DNA from: Thiogranum sp963752745 | Lineage (GTDB): Bacteria; Pseudomonadota; Gammaproteobacteria; DSM-19610 | DNA: 64,000 nucleotides | Assembly (NCBI GenBank): GCA_963752745.1 | Contig: CAVWAK010000008.1 | Location: 1 to 64,000 of the forward strand | Reading direction: 5' to 3' | In this document: piece by piece, positions 8,758 through 17,842 of the stretch | Layout: every line of letters starts with the position of its first letter | Numbering within the stretch: the first letter of the stretch is position 1 | Position numbers and translations under genes: made by a program | The notes under the pieces: model-generated | Told to the model about the DNA's origin: nothing | What the model saw: the letters and a program-made list of their open reading frames with translations, nothing else | Database searches by the model: none

Positions 8758-10842
8758 GTGAACCCGATTAAGAAATCGTTCCAGTACGGCAGTCATACCG
8801 TTACTTTCGAAACCGGCGAGATCGCCCGCCAGGCATCCGGCGCCGTGATGGTGAGCATGGGCGAAACCATTGTATTCGTCACCGCTGTGGGATTAAAGCG
8901 CGGCTCGGAAGGCCGTGATTTTTTCCCGCTCACCGTTGATTACCAGGAACGTACTTACGCCGCCGGCCAAATCCCCGGCGGTTTTTTTCGCCGTGAAGGA
9001 CGTCCGAGTGAAAACGAAACACTGCTGTGCCGTTTGATCGATCGTCCGATCCGGCCACTGTTTCCGAAAGGGTTCACTAACGAAGTACAAATCATCGCCA
9101 CGGTGATGTCACTCGATCCGGAAATCAATCCGGATATTCCCGCACTGTTGGGTGCATCGGCTGCCTGCTCAATTTCCGGCTTGCCCTTCAGCGGTCCGGT
9201 GGGGGCTGCACGAGTTGGCTATATCAATGGCGAATACGTCCTGAATCCTGATCTCAGTCAGCTGGAAGAGTCTGACCTGGACCTGGTTGTCGCTGGTACT
9301 GCCAAAGCAGTTCTGATGGTTGAATCGGAAGCCAGGGAGCTGCCGGAAGACGTCATGCTGGGTTCGGTAGTCTACGGTCACGAACAGATGCAGGCGGCGA
9401 TCAGCGCAATCAGCGAGCTGGCGGCTGAGGTCAATCCAACGATCTGGGAATGGGAAGCCACCCCGGGTAATGAAGCGCTGGCCACTGCTGTGTCTGATGC
9501 CAGTGCCTCGGCCTTTGGCGAGGCCTACCAGATTGCCGACAAGCAGGATCGCTATGCGCGCCTGAGTGCCATTCGTGACGAAACCAGGGAGAAACTGGCC
9601 GGCGGTGATGATGCAGGCTTCACGGCTGAAGAAGTCGGCGGCGCCATGGACAAGCTGGAAAAGAACATCGTTCGCAGCCGCATTATAGAAGGTCAGCCGC
9701 GTATCGACGGCCGTGACACCAGTACGGTACGTCAGATTACGGTACGTACCGGCGTACTGCCTCGTACCCATGGATCGGCACTGTTTACCCGTGGCGAAAC
9801 CCAGGCGCTGGTGGTAACCACACTGGGCACCGAGCGCGACGCGCAGATTGTCGACGCGCTGCAGGGTTCGTACCGCGATAACTTCATGCTGCATTATAAC
9901 TTCCCGCCTTACTGCGTCGGTGAAACCGGTCGCGTGGGCAGCCCCAAACGCCGCGAAATCGGCCACGGTCGTCTCGCCAAACGTGGTGTGCTGGCCTGCA
10001 TGCCCAGTAAGGAAGACTTCCCTTACACCATCCGTGTGGTATCAGAAATTACAGAGTCCAACGGATCCAGTTCAATGGCCAGTGTGTGCGGCAGCAGCCT
10101 GGCGATGATGGATGCCGGTGTACCGTTATCCTCGCCGGTAGCCGGTGTCGCCATGGGTCTCATCAAGGAAGGCGAAAAGTTCGCTGTGCTTACCGATATC
10201 ATGGGCGACGAGGATCACCTCGGCGACATGGACTTCAAGGTAGCCGGTACCGAGAAGGGCGTGAATGCCCTGCAGATGGATATCAAGATCGATGGTATTA
10301 CCAGTGAGATCATGGAGGTCGCCCTGAGCCAGGCTCACGAAGCACGCCTGCATATCCTCGGTGAAATGGGTAAAGCCATCAGCGCGCCGCGTGAAGAGAT
10401 GTCAGAACATGCGCCGCGCTATATCACCATCAAGATTAACCCCGACCGCATCCGTGATGTCATTGGCAAGGGTGGTGCGACCATCCGCACACTGACTGAA
10501 GAAACCGGTGCCAGCATTGATATCGATGACAGTGGTACGGTCAAGATCGCTTCGGTTGATCGGGCTGCAGGTGAAGAAGCCCGCAGACGTATCGAACAGC
10601 TGACGGCTGATGTTGAAGTCGGTTCTGTCTACGAAGGCAAGGTTGCCAAGCTGATGGACTTCGGTGCTTTCGTCACCATCCTGCCGGGCAAGGATGGTCT
10701 GGTTCACATTTCGCAAATCTGCGAAGAGCGCGTCGAGAAAGTCAGCGACAAACTCAGTGAAGGCGATACCATCAAGGTTAAAGTACTTGAGGTCGACAAG
10801 CAGGGCCGTATTCGCTTGAGCATGAAAGCTGTTGGTGAGTAA
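8758..10842 (+). CDS. pnp: polyribonucleotide nucleotidyltransferase (PNPase)
   Basis: 694 residues. This phosphorolytic 3'-5' exoribonuclease is a degradosome component that forms trimeric rings. Two RNase PH domains (about 1-220 and 310-540) flank an alpha-helical linker; a KH domain (about 555-615, DRIRDVIGKGGATIRTL) and an S1 domain (about 620-690, GSVYEGKVAKLMDFGAFV) end the protein. The start is GTG at 8758, with TAAGGA upstream; no nearer ATG fits. A strong intrinsic terminator follows. It closes the rimP-to-pnp block. Confidence 0.98.
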   Translation: MNPIKKSFQYGSHTVTFETGEIARQASGAVMVSMGETIVFVTAVGLKRGSEGRDFFPLTVDYQERTYAAGQIPGGFFRREGRPSENETLLCRLIDRPIRPLFPKGFTNEVQIIATVMSLDPEINPDIPALLGASAACSISGLPFSGPVGAARVGYINGEYVLNPDLSQLEESDLDLVVAGTAKAVLMVESEARELPEDVMLGSVVYGHEQMQAAISAISELAAEVNPTIWEWEATPGNEALATAVSDASASAFGEAYQIADKQDRYARLSAIRDETREKLAGGDDAGFTAEEVGGAMDKLEKNIVRSRIIEGQPRIDGRDTSTVRQITVRTGVLPRTHGSALFTRGETQALVVTTLGTERDAQIVDALQGSYRDNFMLHYNFPPYCVGETGRVGSPKRREIGHGRLAKRGVLACMPSKEDFPYTIRVVSEITESNGSSSMASVCGSSLAMMDAGVPLSSPVAGVAMGLIKEGEKFAVLTDIMGDEDHLGDMDFKVAGTEKGVNALQMDIKIDGITSEIMEVALSQAHEARLHILGEMGKAISAPREEMSEHAPRYITIKINPDRIRDVIGKGGATIRTLTEETGASIDIDDSGTVKIASVDRAAGEEARRRIEQLTADVEVGSVYEGKVAKLMDFGAFVTILPGKDGLVHISQICEERVEKVSDKLSEGDTIKVKVLEVDKQGRIRLSMKAVGE

Positions 10843-10885
10843 GGACTGGTAACAATGGGGCGGACCTGGGGTCTGTCCATTTGAG

Positions 10886-10910
10886 AAGGGGGCTAAATGC
10901 CCCCTTTTTT
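10886..10910 (+). terminator. intrinsic terminator after pnp
   Basis: A perfect 8-bp stem (AAGGGGGC/GCCCCCTT) with loop TAAAT runs into a T tract. It lies 44 bp after the pnp stop and should end the rimP-pnp transcripts. Confidence 0.9.
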
Positions 10911-10947
10911 ATTGTCTGCTACAAATTAATAGTGGCTTCTGACAATA

Positions 10948-12417
10948 TTATCGCTGGCTTGTATTGCGGAGCTCTGCCCACGGCAAGAGTGCGAATGGTC
11001 CAAGTGCTTCACGCTGCCACCACTGTCCTGTTGTGCTGTGTTGTTCTGCGCTACTGAACTTGTATCTGTAGGCCTCTACACTGATAAAGCGAGGTGCCTT
11101 GTCGGGAAACGGGTTATGTTGCAGCAGCGCGGTGACCGTCGGCGAATTCTCCAGCAGGGCCTGCAGGAAATGGTCAAACCAGACGAGGTGGCGCCTGTGC
11201 AGGGTAACGAACCATATCTGCCAGTCCAGCCGTGGCTGGAACGGGAGAACAACATCCGGACGCGTGTAAATATCCCCTGGTTTGTGTTTGAAAACGTAGG
11301 TCTTCCATTTCACTCCATCATGAGAGCCCGATATTTCGAGCTCTATTCGTTCTGTCCGCATGGTGGGGAAGACGTGATACTTGCTGACTACGCGGTAAGT
11401 CTCCGCGTAATCCAGCAAAGTGCCAAGCATACCCGAGCTTCGCTTCATGGTGGTCAGTTCCCATAAATGCACGCTACTGGCGACCAGTATGAAAGTTGCC
11501 AGAATGCCAACTGCCACCTTTCTCATGCCGACATTCTTCGTTGTCGTCACAGGCTGCTGAAGCAAGCTTGTATGAAAGCGTTCAGGTAGTACGCGGCGTA
11601 CAGCTTTGTCGTCAAACAGGAAAAGGCACAGGACGATTGTCAGAAAATTTATCCAGTTGTGGTTGCTGGTCAGGATAATCAGAACCTGCCACAGGATGGT
11701 GATCCAGGCCGCCATAAAACGCCAGCGGCGCGGCAGAAACATCATGAAGGGCACCAGTATCTCGATAACAAGCGTAGCGGCTGTGCCAAATCGAAGCAGC
11801 CACTCCGGAAGCTGCTGGAAATACCAGGCTAACGGCGTCGGCAGGGGTTGCACTTCGAAATAATAGTTCAGAGCGGTGAGGCTCGACCAGGTAGGGTCCT
11901 GCGTGGACAACTTGGAGATCCCGGACATGAACCTCAACCGGAACAGCAGCCAGCGAAACAGCAGGATGACAGCGCGTGAGCGCGGCGTCAGAAAGATAGC
12001 CAGGAAACCGGCTTCCAGCAGCAATCCGTCCCACTGGAAGTTCAGGAACTCCCTGTTAGCGTGATACAGGGAAAGATAGAGTACAAAGTTCACCACCAGT
12101 GCCAACCTGGACAGGCGATTCAGAATAATCAGAAGCGACGCAATGCAGCCCGCGAGAGCGGCTCCGGTCAGGGCCTGGTCACTGGCATTCAGCCAGAACA
12201 CATTGGGTAGCTTGAAGTAGTAGTCGATGCCCGGCTGGGTTTTCAGGAAAGCCAGTTTTTCCGCGAAGGGTAGAATACCCTGGCTGCCCGCCAGCCCCTC
12301 GACCTGTTGTGCAATCGATACAAACGCAATCAGATAGATGATTCCCAGCAAGCGGAGAAACAGTGCCGAAACCAGGCGATAGCCGTTACCAGTGTCCGGA
12401 GTCATGGCAACAAGCAT
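10948..12417 (-). CDS. LMF1-like (lipase maturation factor family) membrane protein
   Basis: 489 residues with about 8-9 membrane segments and a soluble C-terminal domain (about 330-489). It resembles the LMF1/LMF2 family: NFQWDGLLLEAGFLAIF, RLRFMSGISKLSTQDPTW and LTALNYYFEVQPLPTPLAWY match signature stretches. Animal LMF1 helps lipases fold in the ER; the role of bacterial members is not established, so no substrate is assigned. It is a single gene, convergent with pnp and divergent from the flavoprotein gene. The start could be ATG at 12417 or four codons later. Family recognition is firm, function unknown. Confidence 0.8.
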   Translation of the reverse strand: MLVAMTPDTGNGYRLVSALFLRLLGIIYLIAFVSIAQQVEGLAGSQGILPFAEKLAFLKTQPGIDYYFKLPNVFWLNASDQALTGAALAGCIASLLIILNRLSRLALVVNFVLYLSLYHANREFLNFQWDGLLLEAGFLAIFLTPRSRAVILLFRWLLFRLRFMSGISKLSTQDPTWSSLTALNYYFEVQPLPTPLAWYFQQLPEWLLRFGTAATLVIEILVPFMMFLPRRWRFMAAWITILWQVLIILTSNHNWINFLTIVLCLFLFDDKAVRRVLPERFHTSLLQQPVTTTKNVGMRKVAVGILATFILVASSVHLWELTTMKRSSGMLGTLLDYAETYRVVSKYHVFPTMRTERIELEISGSHDGVKWKTYVFKHKPGDIYTRPDVVLPFQPRLDWQIWFVTLHRRHLVWFDHFLQALLENSPTVTALLQHNPFPDKAPRFISVEAYRYKFSSAEQHSTTGQWWQREALGPFALLPWAELRNTSQR

Positions 12418-12707
12418 AGTCGATGGTGGCGTAGCTGGTCAGCCGATTTTCCGCATTCGGTGCGATCATGTTGCCGCGCGCACCTGACAAAATGTCTGCC
12501 AGAATTGTCCATATAGGCCCTCCTTGAATGATCAAATATCTAATATGAACGGGATGTGGGAAGGTCTTGATACAGGTTAAGGTGAGATGGGGTTTTTCCT
12601 CCCTATGATGCATCTTGCCGGGGATCTGGTGGTAGCTGCGGTACCTGTCTTGAATATGTCGGCGGCTCATCCTGGGCTTTTTTGTTACCCCGATAGGAGG
12701 AAAAATC

Positions 12708-13922
12708 ATGGCACATATTGTAATTCTCGGCGCCGGTACCGGCGGCATGCCGGCTGCTTATGAAATGAAGGAGGCCGTTGGTAATCAGCATGAAGTCACT
12801 GTTATCAACGCCAATGAGTATTTCCAGTTTGTACCGTCCAATCCCTGGGTTGGGGTTGGCTGGCGTAGCCGGGATGACACGACTTTCCCCATCAAGCCAT
12901 ACCTGGCTAAGAAGAACATCAACTTCATCGCGGCAATGGCAGAGACAATTGACGCTGCCGGTAATTCGATCAGGCTGGACAATGGCGAGACCGTCAATTA
13001 TGACTACCTCGTTATCGCAACCGGTCCAAAACTCTCGTTTGACGAGGTTGAAGGTGCCGGTCCCGCGGGGCATACACAATCGATCTGCACCATTAACCAT
13101 GCAGAAGCCAGCTACACTGATTACCTGAAACTGGTTGATGCACCCGGGCATGTGATTGTTGGAGCCATGCCATTTGCAAGCTGTTTCGGCCCGGCCTATG
13201 AGTACGCGTTCATTGTCGATGCGGATCTGCGCAAACGAAAAATACGCGATAAGGTGCCAATGACATTCGTTACCAGTGAACCGTATATCGGCCACCTTGG
13301 CCTGGGTGGTGTTGGTGATTCAAGAGGGATGCTTGAAAGCGAGTTACGGCAACATCATATCCAGTTTATTACCAACGCCAGGGTCACCCGGGTCGAAGCG
13401 GGAAAGATGTTTATCGATGAGCTGGATGAAAAAGGTGAAGTGGCGAAGCAACACGAGCTGGAGTTCAGGCACTCCATGATGTTACCCGCATTTAAAGGTG
13501 TCGATGCAGTAGCTAATGTTGAAGGACTGTGCAATCCACGTGGCTTCGTCATGGTCGACGAGTTCCATCGAAACCCCACGTATAAAAACATCTACTCAGC
13601 GGGTGTGTGTATAGCCATACCCCCCATAGAGGCAACGCCGGTTCCTACCGGAACACCCAAGACCGGTTATATGATCGAATCGATGGTCACCTCTATCGTG
13701 CATAACATCAGTAACGAGCTCAAGGGTGCGGAGCCATCGATGAAGCCGACCTGGAACGCTATCTGCCTCGCAGATATGGGTGATACCGGTGCGGCATTTG
13801 TTGCGGTGCCACAGATTCCGCCACGTAATGTGGCCTGGATGAAAAAGGGGAAAGTGGGTGCACCTTGCCAAGATTGCGTTCGAAAAGTATTTCATCAGAA
13901 AGATGAAAAAGGGTACCTCTGA
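12708..13922 (+). CDS. sulfide:quinone oxidoreductase-like FAD protein (frameshifted near the 3' end)
   Basis: The uninterrupted frame gives 404 residues. The N-terminal GAGTGGMPAAYE is an FAD-binding Rossmann motif, VIATGP a second dinucleotide motif, and PTGTPKTGYMIE is typical of sulfide:quinone oxidoreductases and flavocytochrome c sulfide dehydrogenases. Cysteines in FASCFGPAYEY and AGVCIAI could be the redox pair that oxidises sulfide and passes electrons to quinone. A strong AGGAGG precedes the ATG. After MKKGK the frame becomes unlike the family, while the frame shifted by one base gives WVHLAKIAFEKYFIRK and continues to TAA at 13987-13989. One extra G at about 13854 explains this. 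It is either a real mutation of the membrane-facing C terminus or a sequence error. The exact SQR type is unresolved. Confidence 0.82.
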   Translation: MAHIVILGAGTGGMPAAYEMKEAVGNQHEVTVINANEYFQFVPSNPWVGVGWRSRDDTTFPIKPYLAKKNINFIAAMAETIDAAGNSIRLDNGETVNYDYLVIATGPKLSFDEVEGAGPAGHTQSICTINHAEASYTDYLKLVDAPGHVIVGAMPFASCFGPAYEYAFIVDADLRKRKIRDKVPMTFVTSEPYIGHLGLGGVGDSRGMLESELRQHHIQFITNARVTRVEAGKMFIDELDEKGEVAKQHELEFRHSMMLPAFKGVDAVANVEGLCNPRGFVMVDEFHRNPTYKNIYSAGVCIAIPPIEATPVPTGTPKTGYMIESMVTSIVHNISNELKGAEPSMKPTWNAICLADMGDTGAAFVAVPQIPPRNVAWMKKGKVGAPCQDCVRKVFHQKDEKGYL

Positions 13923-14006
13923 ACCGGTCTATGAGAAATATATTCTCAAGGCCCTGGGAATCGAGAAACTTGACTCACGTGACAGCTAAGTGAGATAAGA
14001 GCTTCC

Positions 14007-14037
14007 GGGGGACAGATTTGAAATCTGTCCCCCTTTT
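14007..14037 (+). terminator. intrinsic terminator after the SQR-like gene
   Basis: A 13-bp perfect stem (GGGGGACAGATTT with its complement) around a very short loop is followed by TTTT. It lies just after the TAA (13987-13989) of the frame-corrected SQR-like gene, which supports that longer end. Confidence 0.85.
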
Positions 14038-14043
14038 ATGTGC

Positions 14044-14997
14044 CTAGAATTCAGCTTCTTCGATTTGCAGATAGGTGATGCTGATATGCCTGCCGAGCTG
14101 TTCATCGAAACCTGACCAGCTGGAAAACTCGCTGAGTTGCGAGGCTACCTGGTCTTTCATTTCGAAATCACTCATACCTTCCTCGTAATACTGTTTGACG
14201 GCATTGTAGAGAGTATCGAGATAACGGCGGAAAGTTATCGGGACATTCTTGTCTCCGGTCAGGCCGTGTCCCGGGACGTAGGATTTGCTGCCGGTTTCAA
14301 GAATACGCGTGCAGGCATCGATATTGCCCTGAATATTGCCGTCGTCAACACGCGGAATGCGTTTATTGAGCGCATTGTCACCGAGAAAGGTGATGGATAG
14401 TTCCGGTATCTCTATCATTATGTCCGAGGTGGTGTGTGCTGTGCCATAGTGGTGTATACGCACGCTGGTGTCGCCGTACTTGAACTTGTCACCGTCGCTG
14501 ACGGCAACACCTGGCGCTACTACTTGTGTACCTGCGGTTTTATCGTCTGTAAGCCGTTCCATCAAGGAAATCCAGTTATCACCTTCGCCTTGCTCAATCA
14601 GCGCAATCATATTTGGATGTCCGTAAATCGGCGCATCAGGATAGGCTGCGCGAATGGCATGGTTGCCAAGCCAGTGGTCACCATGGATATGGGTGTTGAA
14701 TACAGCTATGACCGGTTTGTCAGAAGTTTTGCGGATCACGCGCAACAACATTTCTCCGATCTGGATACTTGAGCCGGGATCGATGACCACTATGCCTTCG
14801 CTGGTGATAACAAAAGCGGGGTTGTTCATGAAGCCCTGGTTTTCCGGGGTTGGGTTTTCGAGTGGGCCGTGAATGACGTAAGTGTTTTCCGCGACCTTGT
14901 CAGCAGGGTAGTCCTTGACGTCGGGGCCCTTTGCATTTGCTGGCGAGGAAATCAGTAGCAGTGATAACAATAGTATGCGAAACAACAACTGGTTCAT
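14044..14997 (-). CDS. secreted metallo-beta-lactamase-fold hydrolase
   Basis: 317 residues from the chosen start. An N-terminal signal peptide (MNQLLFRILLLSLLLISS, cleavage after ANA) sends it to the periplasm. The zinc motif THIHGDHWLGN (HxHxDH) follows, with more metal-ligand candidates in GTAHTTSD, LGDNAL and PGHG. It resembles SoxH-like and quinoprotein-associated MBL hydrolases; the substrate is unknown. I chose ATG at 14997 because GGAGG sits about 10 bases before it and the signal peptide begins there; an in-frame codon at 15063 would add 22 polar residues. It lies between the SQR-like gene and a secreted beta-propeller gene on the same strand. Confidence 0.85.
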   Translation of the reverse strand: MNQLLFRILLLSLLLISSPANAKGPDVKDYPADKVAENTYVIHGPLENPTPENQGFMNNPAFVITSEGIVVIDPGSSIQIGEMLLRVIRKTSDKPVIAVFNTHIHGDHWLGNHAIRAAYPDAPIYGHPNMIALIEQGEGDNWISLMERLTDDKTAGTQVVAPGVAVSDGDKFKYGDTSVRIHHYGTAHTTSDIMIEIPELSITFLGDNALNKRIPRVDDGNIQGNIDACTRILETGSKSYVPGHGLTGDKNVPITFRRYLDTLYNAVKQYYEEGMSDFEMKDQVASQLSEFSSWSGFDEQLGRHISITYLQIEEAEF

Positions 14998-15082
14998 GGT
15001 GGATATCCTCCGGCAAACAGGCAATAACGCTGGACGACGCTTATTGCATTTCTGGTTGCTCACAGTATATATCCAGCGCGAT

Positions 15083-15109
15083 AAAAAAGGGGCTATAAGC
15101 CCCTTTTTT
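15083..15109 (-). terminator. bidirectional intrinsic terminator
   Basis: A symmetric hairpin: AAAAAAGGGGC, loop TATAA, GCCCCTTTTTT. On the minus strand it lies 28 bp after the stop of the beta-propeller gene and ends in a U run, so that gene is probably not co-transcribed with the downstream hydrolase gene. Confidence 0.85.
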
Positions 15110-15136
15110 GATTTCCCTTGTCAGGAAAGCGATCTG

Positions 15137-16501
15137 CTAATTGATCCGGTTGGTCAGCTGGCCATCCAGCACGGCATAGAACTGGTCCATGGCATCGTAT
15201 TCTACCTGCATCAGCCCGTTATCACGTTTCTGACCAAGGTTCTGCTTTTTCCAGATCATTTCACCTGAGCGTGCGTTAAAGACCCGCAGCAGCCCGCCCT
15301 TGCAGCCGACGGCGATCCGCTCGCTATCCGGGGAGATGTCGGTAACACAACGTTTCCCTTCGGTAAGAGACTGGGTCACCTCCAGTTCAGTGCGATCTCC
15401 GGTTTCGGTATTCAGGATCACAACCTTGTCGGCTTTACCATAGGACTGTGGCAGCCCGTCTTCACCAAATGTGATCAGTGAGCGCTTGGGGAGCACCATG
15501 GCAAAGTAACTCAGGTCCGGCGATACGCGTACACTGGAGATGCGCTTCGGTTTCTTGGCTTCACCTTCAGACCATTTGAACTCGGTTTCGGTGCCGGTGG
15601 CGATATCATAAATGTTGCGCAGGGAGATCAGTTTGCTGCCGTCCTTGCTGAACTGCAATGTGCTGAACTGGCGCGGGATCATGAATTCACTGTCCGGATA
15701 AGCTTCGACAACGTGGCGTTTGCCAGTATCGATATCCAGTACGGCAAATTCGTCACGACCGACAAACGCAACGCGCTCGCCATTGTCCGTTACGCCCAGT
15801 GCGTACACACCGGCATCAATGTTTTCGACTGTTTCAATAACTTTAAACCTGGCCAGATCCATGATGTGCAGATCAGACCGGTATTCAAAGCTTACCTGTT
15901 GATCGCCCTTGCCGGTTTCTGCGGTACAGGTGTTGACTACAAGTGCAGCGTACTTGCCGTTGTTAGAAGCGACGATAGGGCCAACATAGTCGTGGAAGCC
16001 GGTTTTTGGATCACAGTTACCTGTTTCGTCGATCAGCTCCGAGACCTCGATACGTGCTGGCTGATGGTTGCCAAATTTCATGTAGCCGCCGATGAAGTCT
16101 GGCAGCTGCTGTTTCTGGTTATTGGTTATACGACCCAGGGAGCTGGGTAATACCAGGACCTTGCCTTCAGGGTATGAGCCGGTGAGGACAACGTCTTTGA
16201 AATTGCTGATACCCCAGCGACGGTTACCGACACGGCCGTAGTGGTCACCAAAAATTGAATTCAGATCGGAGCGCTGACCCATGGCTTCGACCAGAGCACC
16301 TGTTTCGCTATCCCAGATCTTTACACCACCAGTATGTTGAACCGTATCAGCCAGAGTGAAACCGCCGGCACCACCGGTTACCAGGTGTTTGCCATCCTCT
16401 GAAAAGTGAACTGAGTAGATATCGGCTTCTGTAGCAAGTGCGGCACCCGACAGCAGGGCAAGGCCCAGGGTGGTAGTCGAAAGCAGGTTGGATCGCGTCA
16501 T
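15137..16501 (-). CDS. secreted WD40/quinoprotein-like beta-propeller protein
   Basis: 454 residues with a signal peptide (about 1-23, ending ALA). The mature part is made of beta-propeller blades: repeats such as IYSVHFSEDGKHLVTGG, VKIWDSETGALV, LQFSKDGSKLISL and VLNTETGD alternate along the chain, with blades separated by longer loops than in typical WD40 proteins. Several paired cysteines (GNCDP, NTCTAET, KRCVTD, VGCKG) could form disulfides, fitting a periplasmic location. No catalytic motif was found. A binding or scaffold role is likely, but the partner is unknown. It is the upstream member of the minus-strand pair with the MBL hydrolase, separated by a terminator. Confidence 0.8.
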   Translation of the reverse strand: MTRSNLLSTTTLGLALLSGAALATEADIYSVHFSEDGKHLVTGGAGGFTLADTVQHTGGVKIWDSETGALVEAMGQRSDLNSIFGDHYGRVGNRRWGISNFKDVVLTGSYPEGKVLVLPSSLGRITNNQKQQLPDFIGGYMKFGNHQPARIEVSELIDETGNCDPKTGFHDYVGPIVASNNGKYAALVVNTCTAETGKGDQQVSFEYRSDLHIMDLARFKVIETVENIDAGVYALGVTDNGERVAFVGRDEFAVLDIDTGKRHVVEAYPDSEFMIPRQFSTLQFSKDGSKLISLRNIYDIATGTETEFKWSEGEAKKPKRISSVRVSPDLSYFAMVLPKRSLITFGEDGLPQSYGKADKVVILNTETGDRTELEVTQSLTEGKRCVTDISPDSERIAVGCKGGLLRVFNARSGEMIWKKQNLGQKRDNGLMQVEYDAMDQFYAVLDGQLTNRIN

Positions 16502-16862
16502 GTGGTTTGTTCCTGGCTTGTGTCGTTAAGAGGGCGGCTTGCCTGCTCCCCCGGAATGCTAAAAACTGCGCCAATGTCTTGACGAATTAATCTTTCCGGG
16601 GTATCGGCCAGGGGCGGGACAGCTTGAGATCTGGTTATATTGTTGTAGCTGTTGCAGGTATCAGGCGAGTTTTATAATTCGCTACGAAAGATTATAAAAA
16701 AATATAATAAACAGACTAATAAAGAAATAAACTAGAATGTAAGTGAAGTAATGGTGAATGCTAAAGAGGTGGTTAGATCACGTCAGGATGGAAAATAGCA
16801 GGTCGTTAATTTAAGTAAATAAGAAATCAATTATAAAGCACCAGTATGGTGCGTATTTTTCG
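16502..16862. other. AT-rich intergenic region without a gene
   Basis: About 360 bp between the beta-propeller start and the 3' end of the YheT gene. It is clearly more AT-rich than its surroundings (runs such as TTATAAAAAAATATAATAAA near 16690) and shows no plausible coding frame or RNA gene. It probably holds the promoter of the beta-propeller gene on the minus strand. Confidence 0.6.
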
Positions 16863-17834
16863 TCACAGGGCTGTCAGTTCACGGGGTTGCAGAGCGGAAC
16901 AAATGCGCTGGTCGAGCCAATAAACCGGTTGCCATGGCCAGCGGCCACTGACAAACCCGACATGACCTCCGCCGCTGCTTACTTCCAGCTGAACGTCAGG
17001 TCCCAGTTCTGCCGGGGAGGGAATGGCATCCGGTGTCATAAAAGGATCGTCACGGGCCTGCAGGATCAGGGTGGGGCAGCGGATATGCTTTATAAACTGT
17101 CGACTGCTGGAGCGCTGGTAGTAGTCATCCACATCTCTAAAGCCGTGCAGCGGCGCAGTCACCTGATCATCAAACTGACGGAAAGTAGTGAGAGTCTTCA
17201 GTTTGCCTGTGTCGATCGGCAGTGCTATGCGTGCAGCCTTGGCACGTATTGAACGACGCAGTTTATGTAACAGGTGAGCCTGGTAAAGACGTGAAGCACC
17301 TGCCTGTAGACGCAGCGCCGCGGTATTGAGTTCAAAGGGCACAGATACCGCAACAGCTTTCTGAATGCTGTGCTGGTCGGGATTTTCTCCCAGCCACTTG
17401 AGGAGGACATTGCCGCCAAGAGAGATTCCGACGAGATAAACCGGACGTTGCGGGCTGCGCGATTTCAGGTATTCGAGTACGGTGTCAAGGTCACCGGTTT
17501 CGCCGGAATGATAACCGCGGGGTAGTCGATTGGGTTCACCGCTGCAGCCACGAAAATTCATCAGTACTGTTTCGAATCCGCAGTCGTACAGACTGCGGAT
17601 CAGCCCGCCCGCATAGTGCGAGCGAATTGAACCTTCGAGTCCGTGCAGCAGCATGACAAGCGGACTGTTGCGTTTGTCTGTCCAGTCAAGATCGATGAAA
17701 TCTCCATCGTCCAGTTCTATGCGCTCACGACGCAGTGGTGGCGGGGAATGCCTGCGAAACAGGTGTGGAAACAGGGTTTGCGCGTGGGCGCCAGGCAGCC
17801 ACCAGGCGGGCTCGAACGGCTGAACCGGTGACAT
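16863..17834 (-). CDS. YheT-family alpha/beta hydrolase
   Basis: 323 residues of the YheT/ABHD1 group of alpha/beta hydrolases. HGLEGS forms the oxyanion region, the nucleophile serine is residue 138 in GISLGG, the acid is Asp262 or Asp263 in RDDPF, and the histidine is His291 in GGGHVGF. The N-terminal WWLPGAHAQTL is a signature of this group. Substrates are likely esters of hydrophobic acids, but none is proven for bacterial members. It is downstream of a two-receiver regulator on the same strand, 8 bp apart, so they may share a transcript with acs. Confidence 0.92.
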   Translation of the reverse strand: MSPVQPFEPAWWLPGAHAQTLFPHLFRRHSPPPLRRERIELDDGDFIDLDWTDKRNSPLVMLLHGLEGSIRSHYAGGLIRSLYDCGFETVLMNFRGCSGEPNRLPRGYHSGETGDLDTVLEYLKSRSPQRPVYLVGISLGGNVLLKWLGENPDQHSIQKAVAVSVPFELNTAALRLQAGASRLYQAHLLHKLRRSIRAKAARIALPIDTGKLKTLTTFRQFDDQVTAPLHGFRDVDDYYQRSSSRQFIKHIRCPTLILQARDDPFMTPDAIPSPAELGPDVQLEVSSGGGHVGFVSGRWPWQPVYWLDQRICSALQPRELTAL

Positions 17835-17842
17835 GGGACAGA

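Noticed and set aside
9169..9966. Open frame of 265 codons on the minus strand
   Set aside because: Antisense shadow of pnp without recognisable features.
12603..13295. Minus-strand frame of 230 codons
   Set aside because: Antisense to the SQR-like gene; no start signal or domain.
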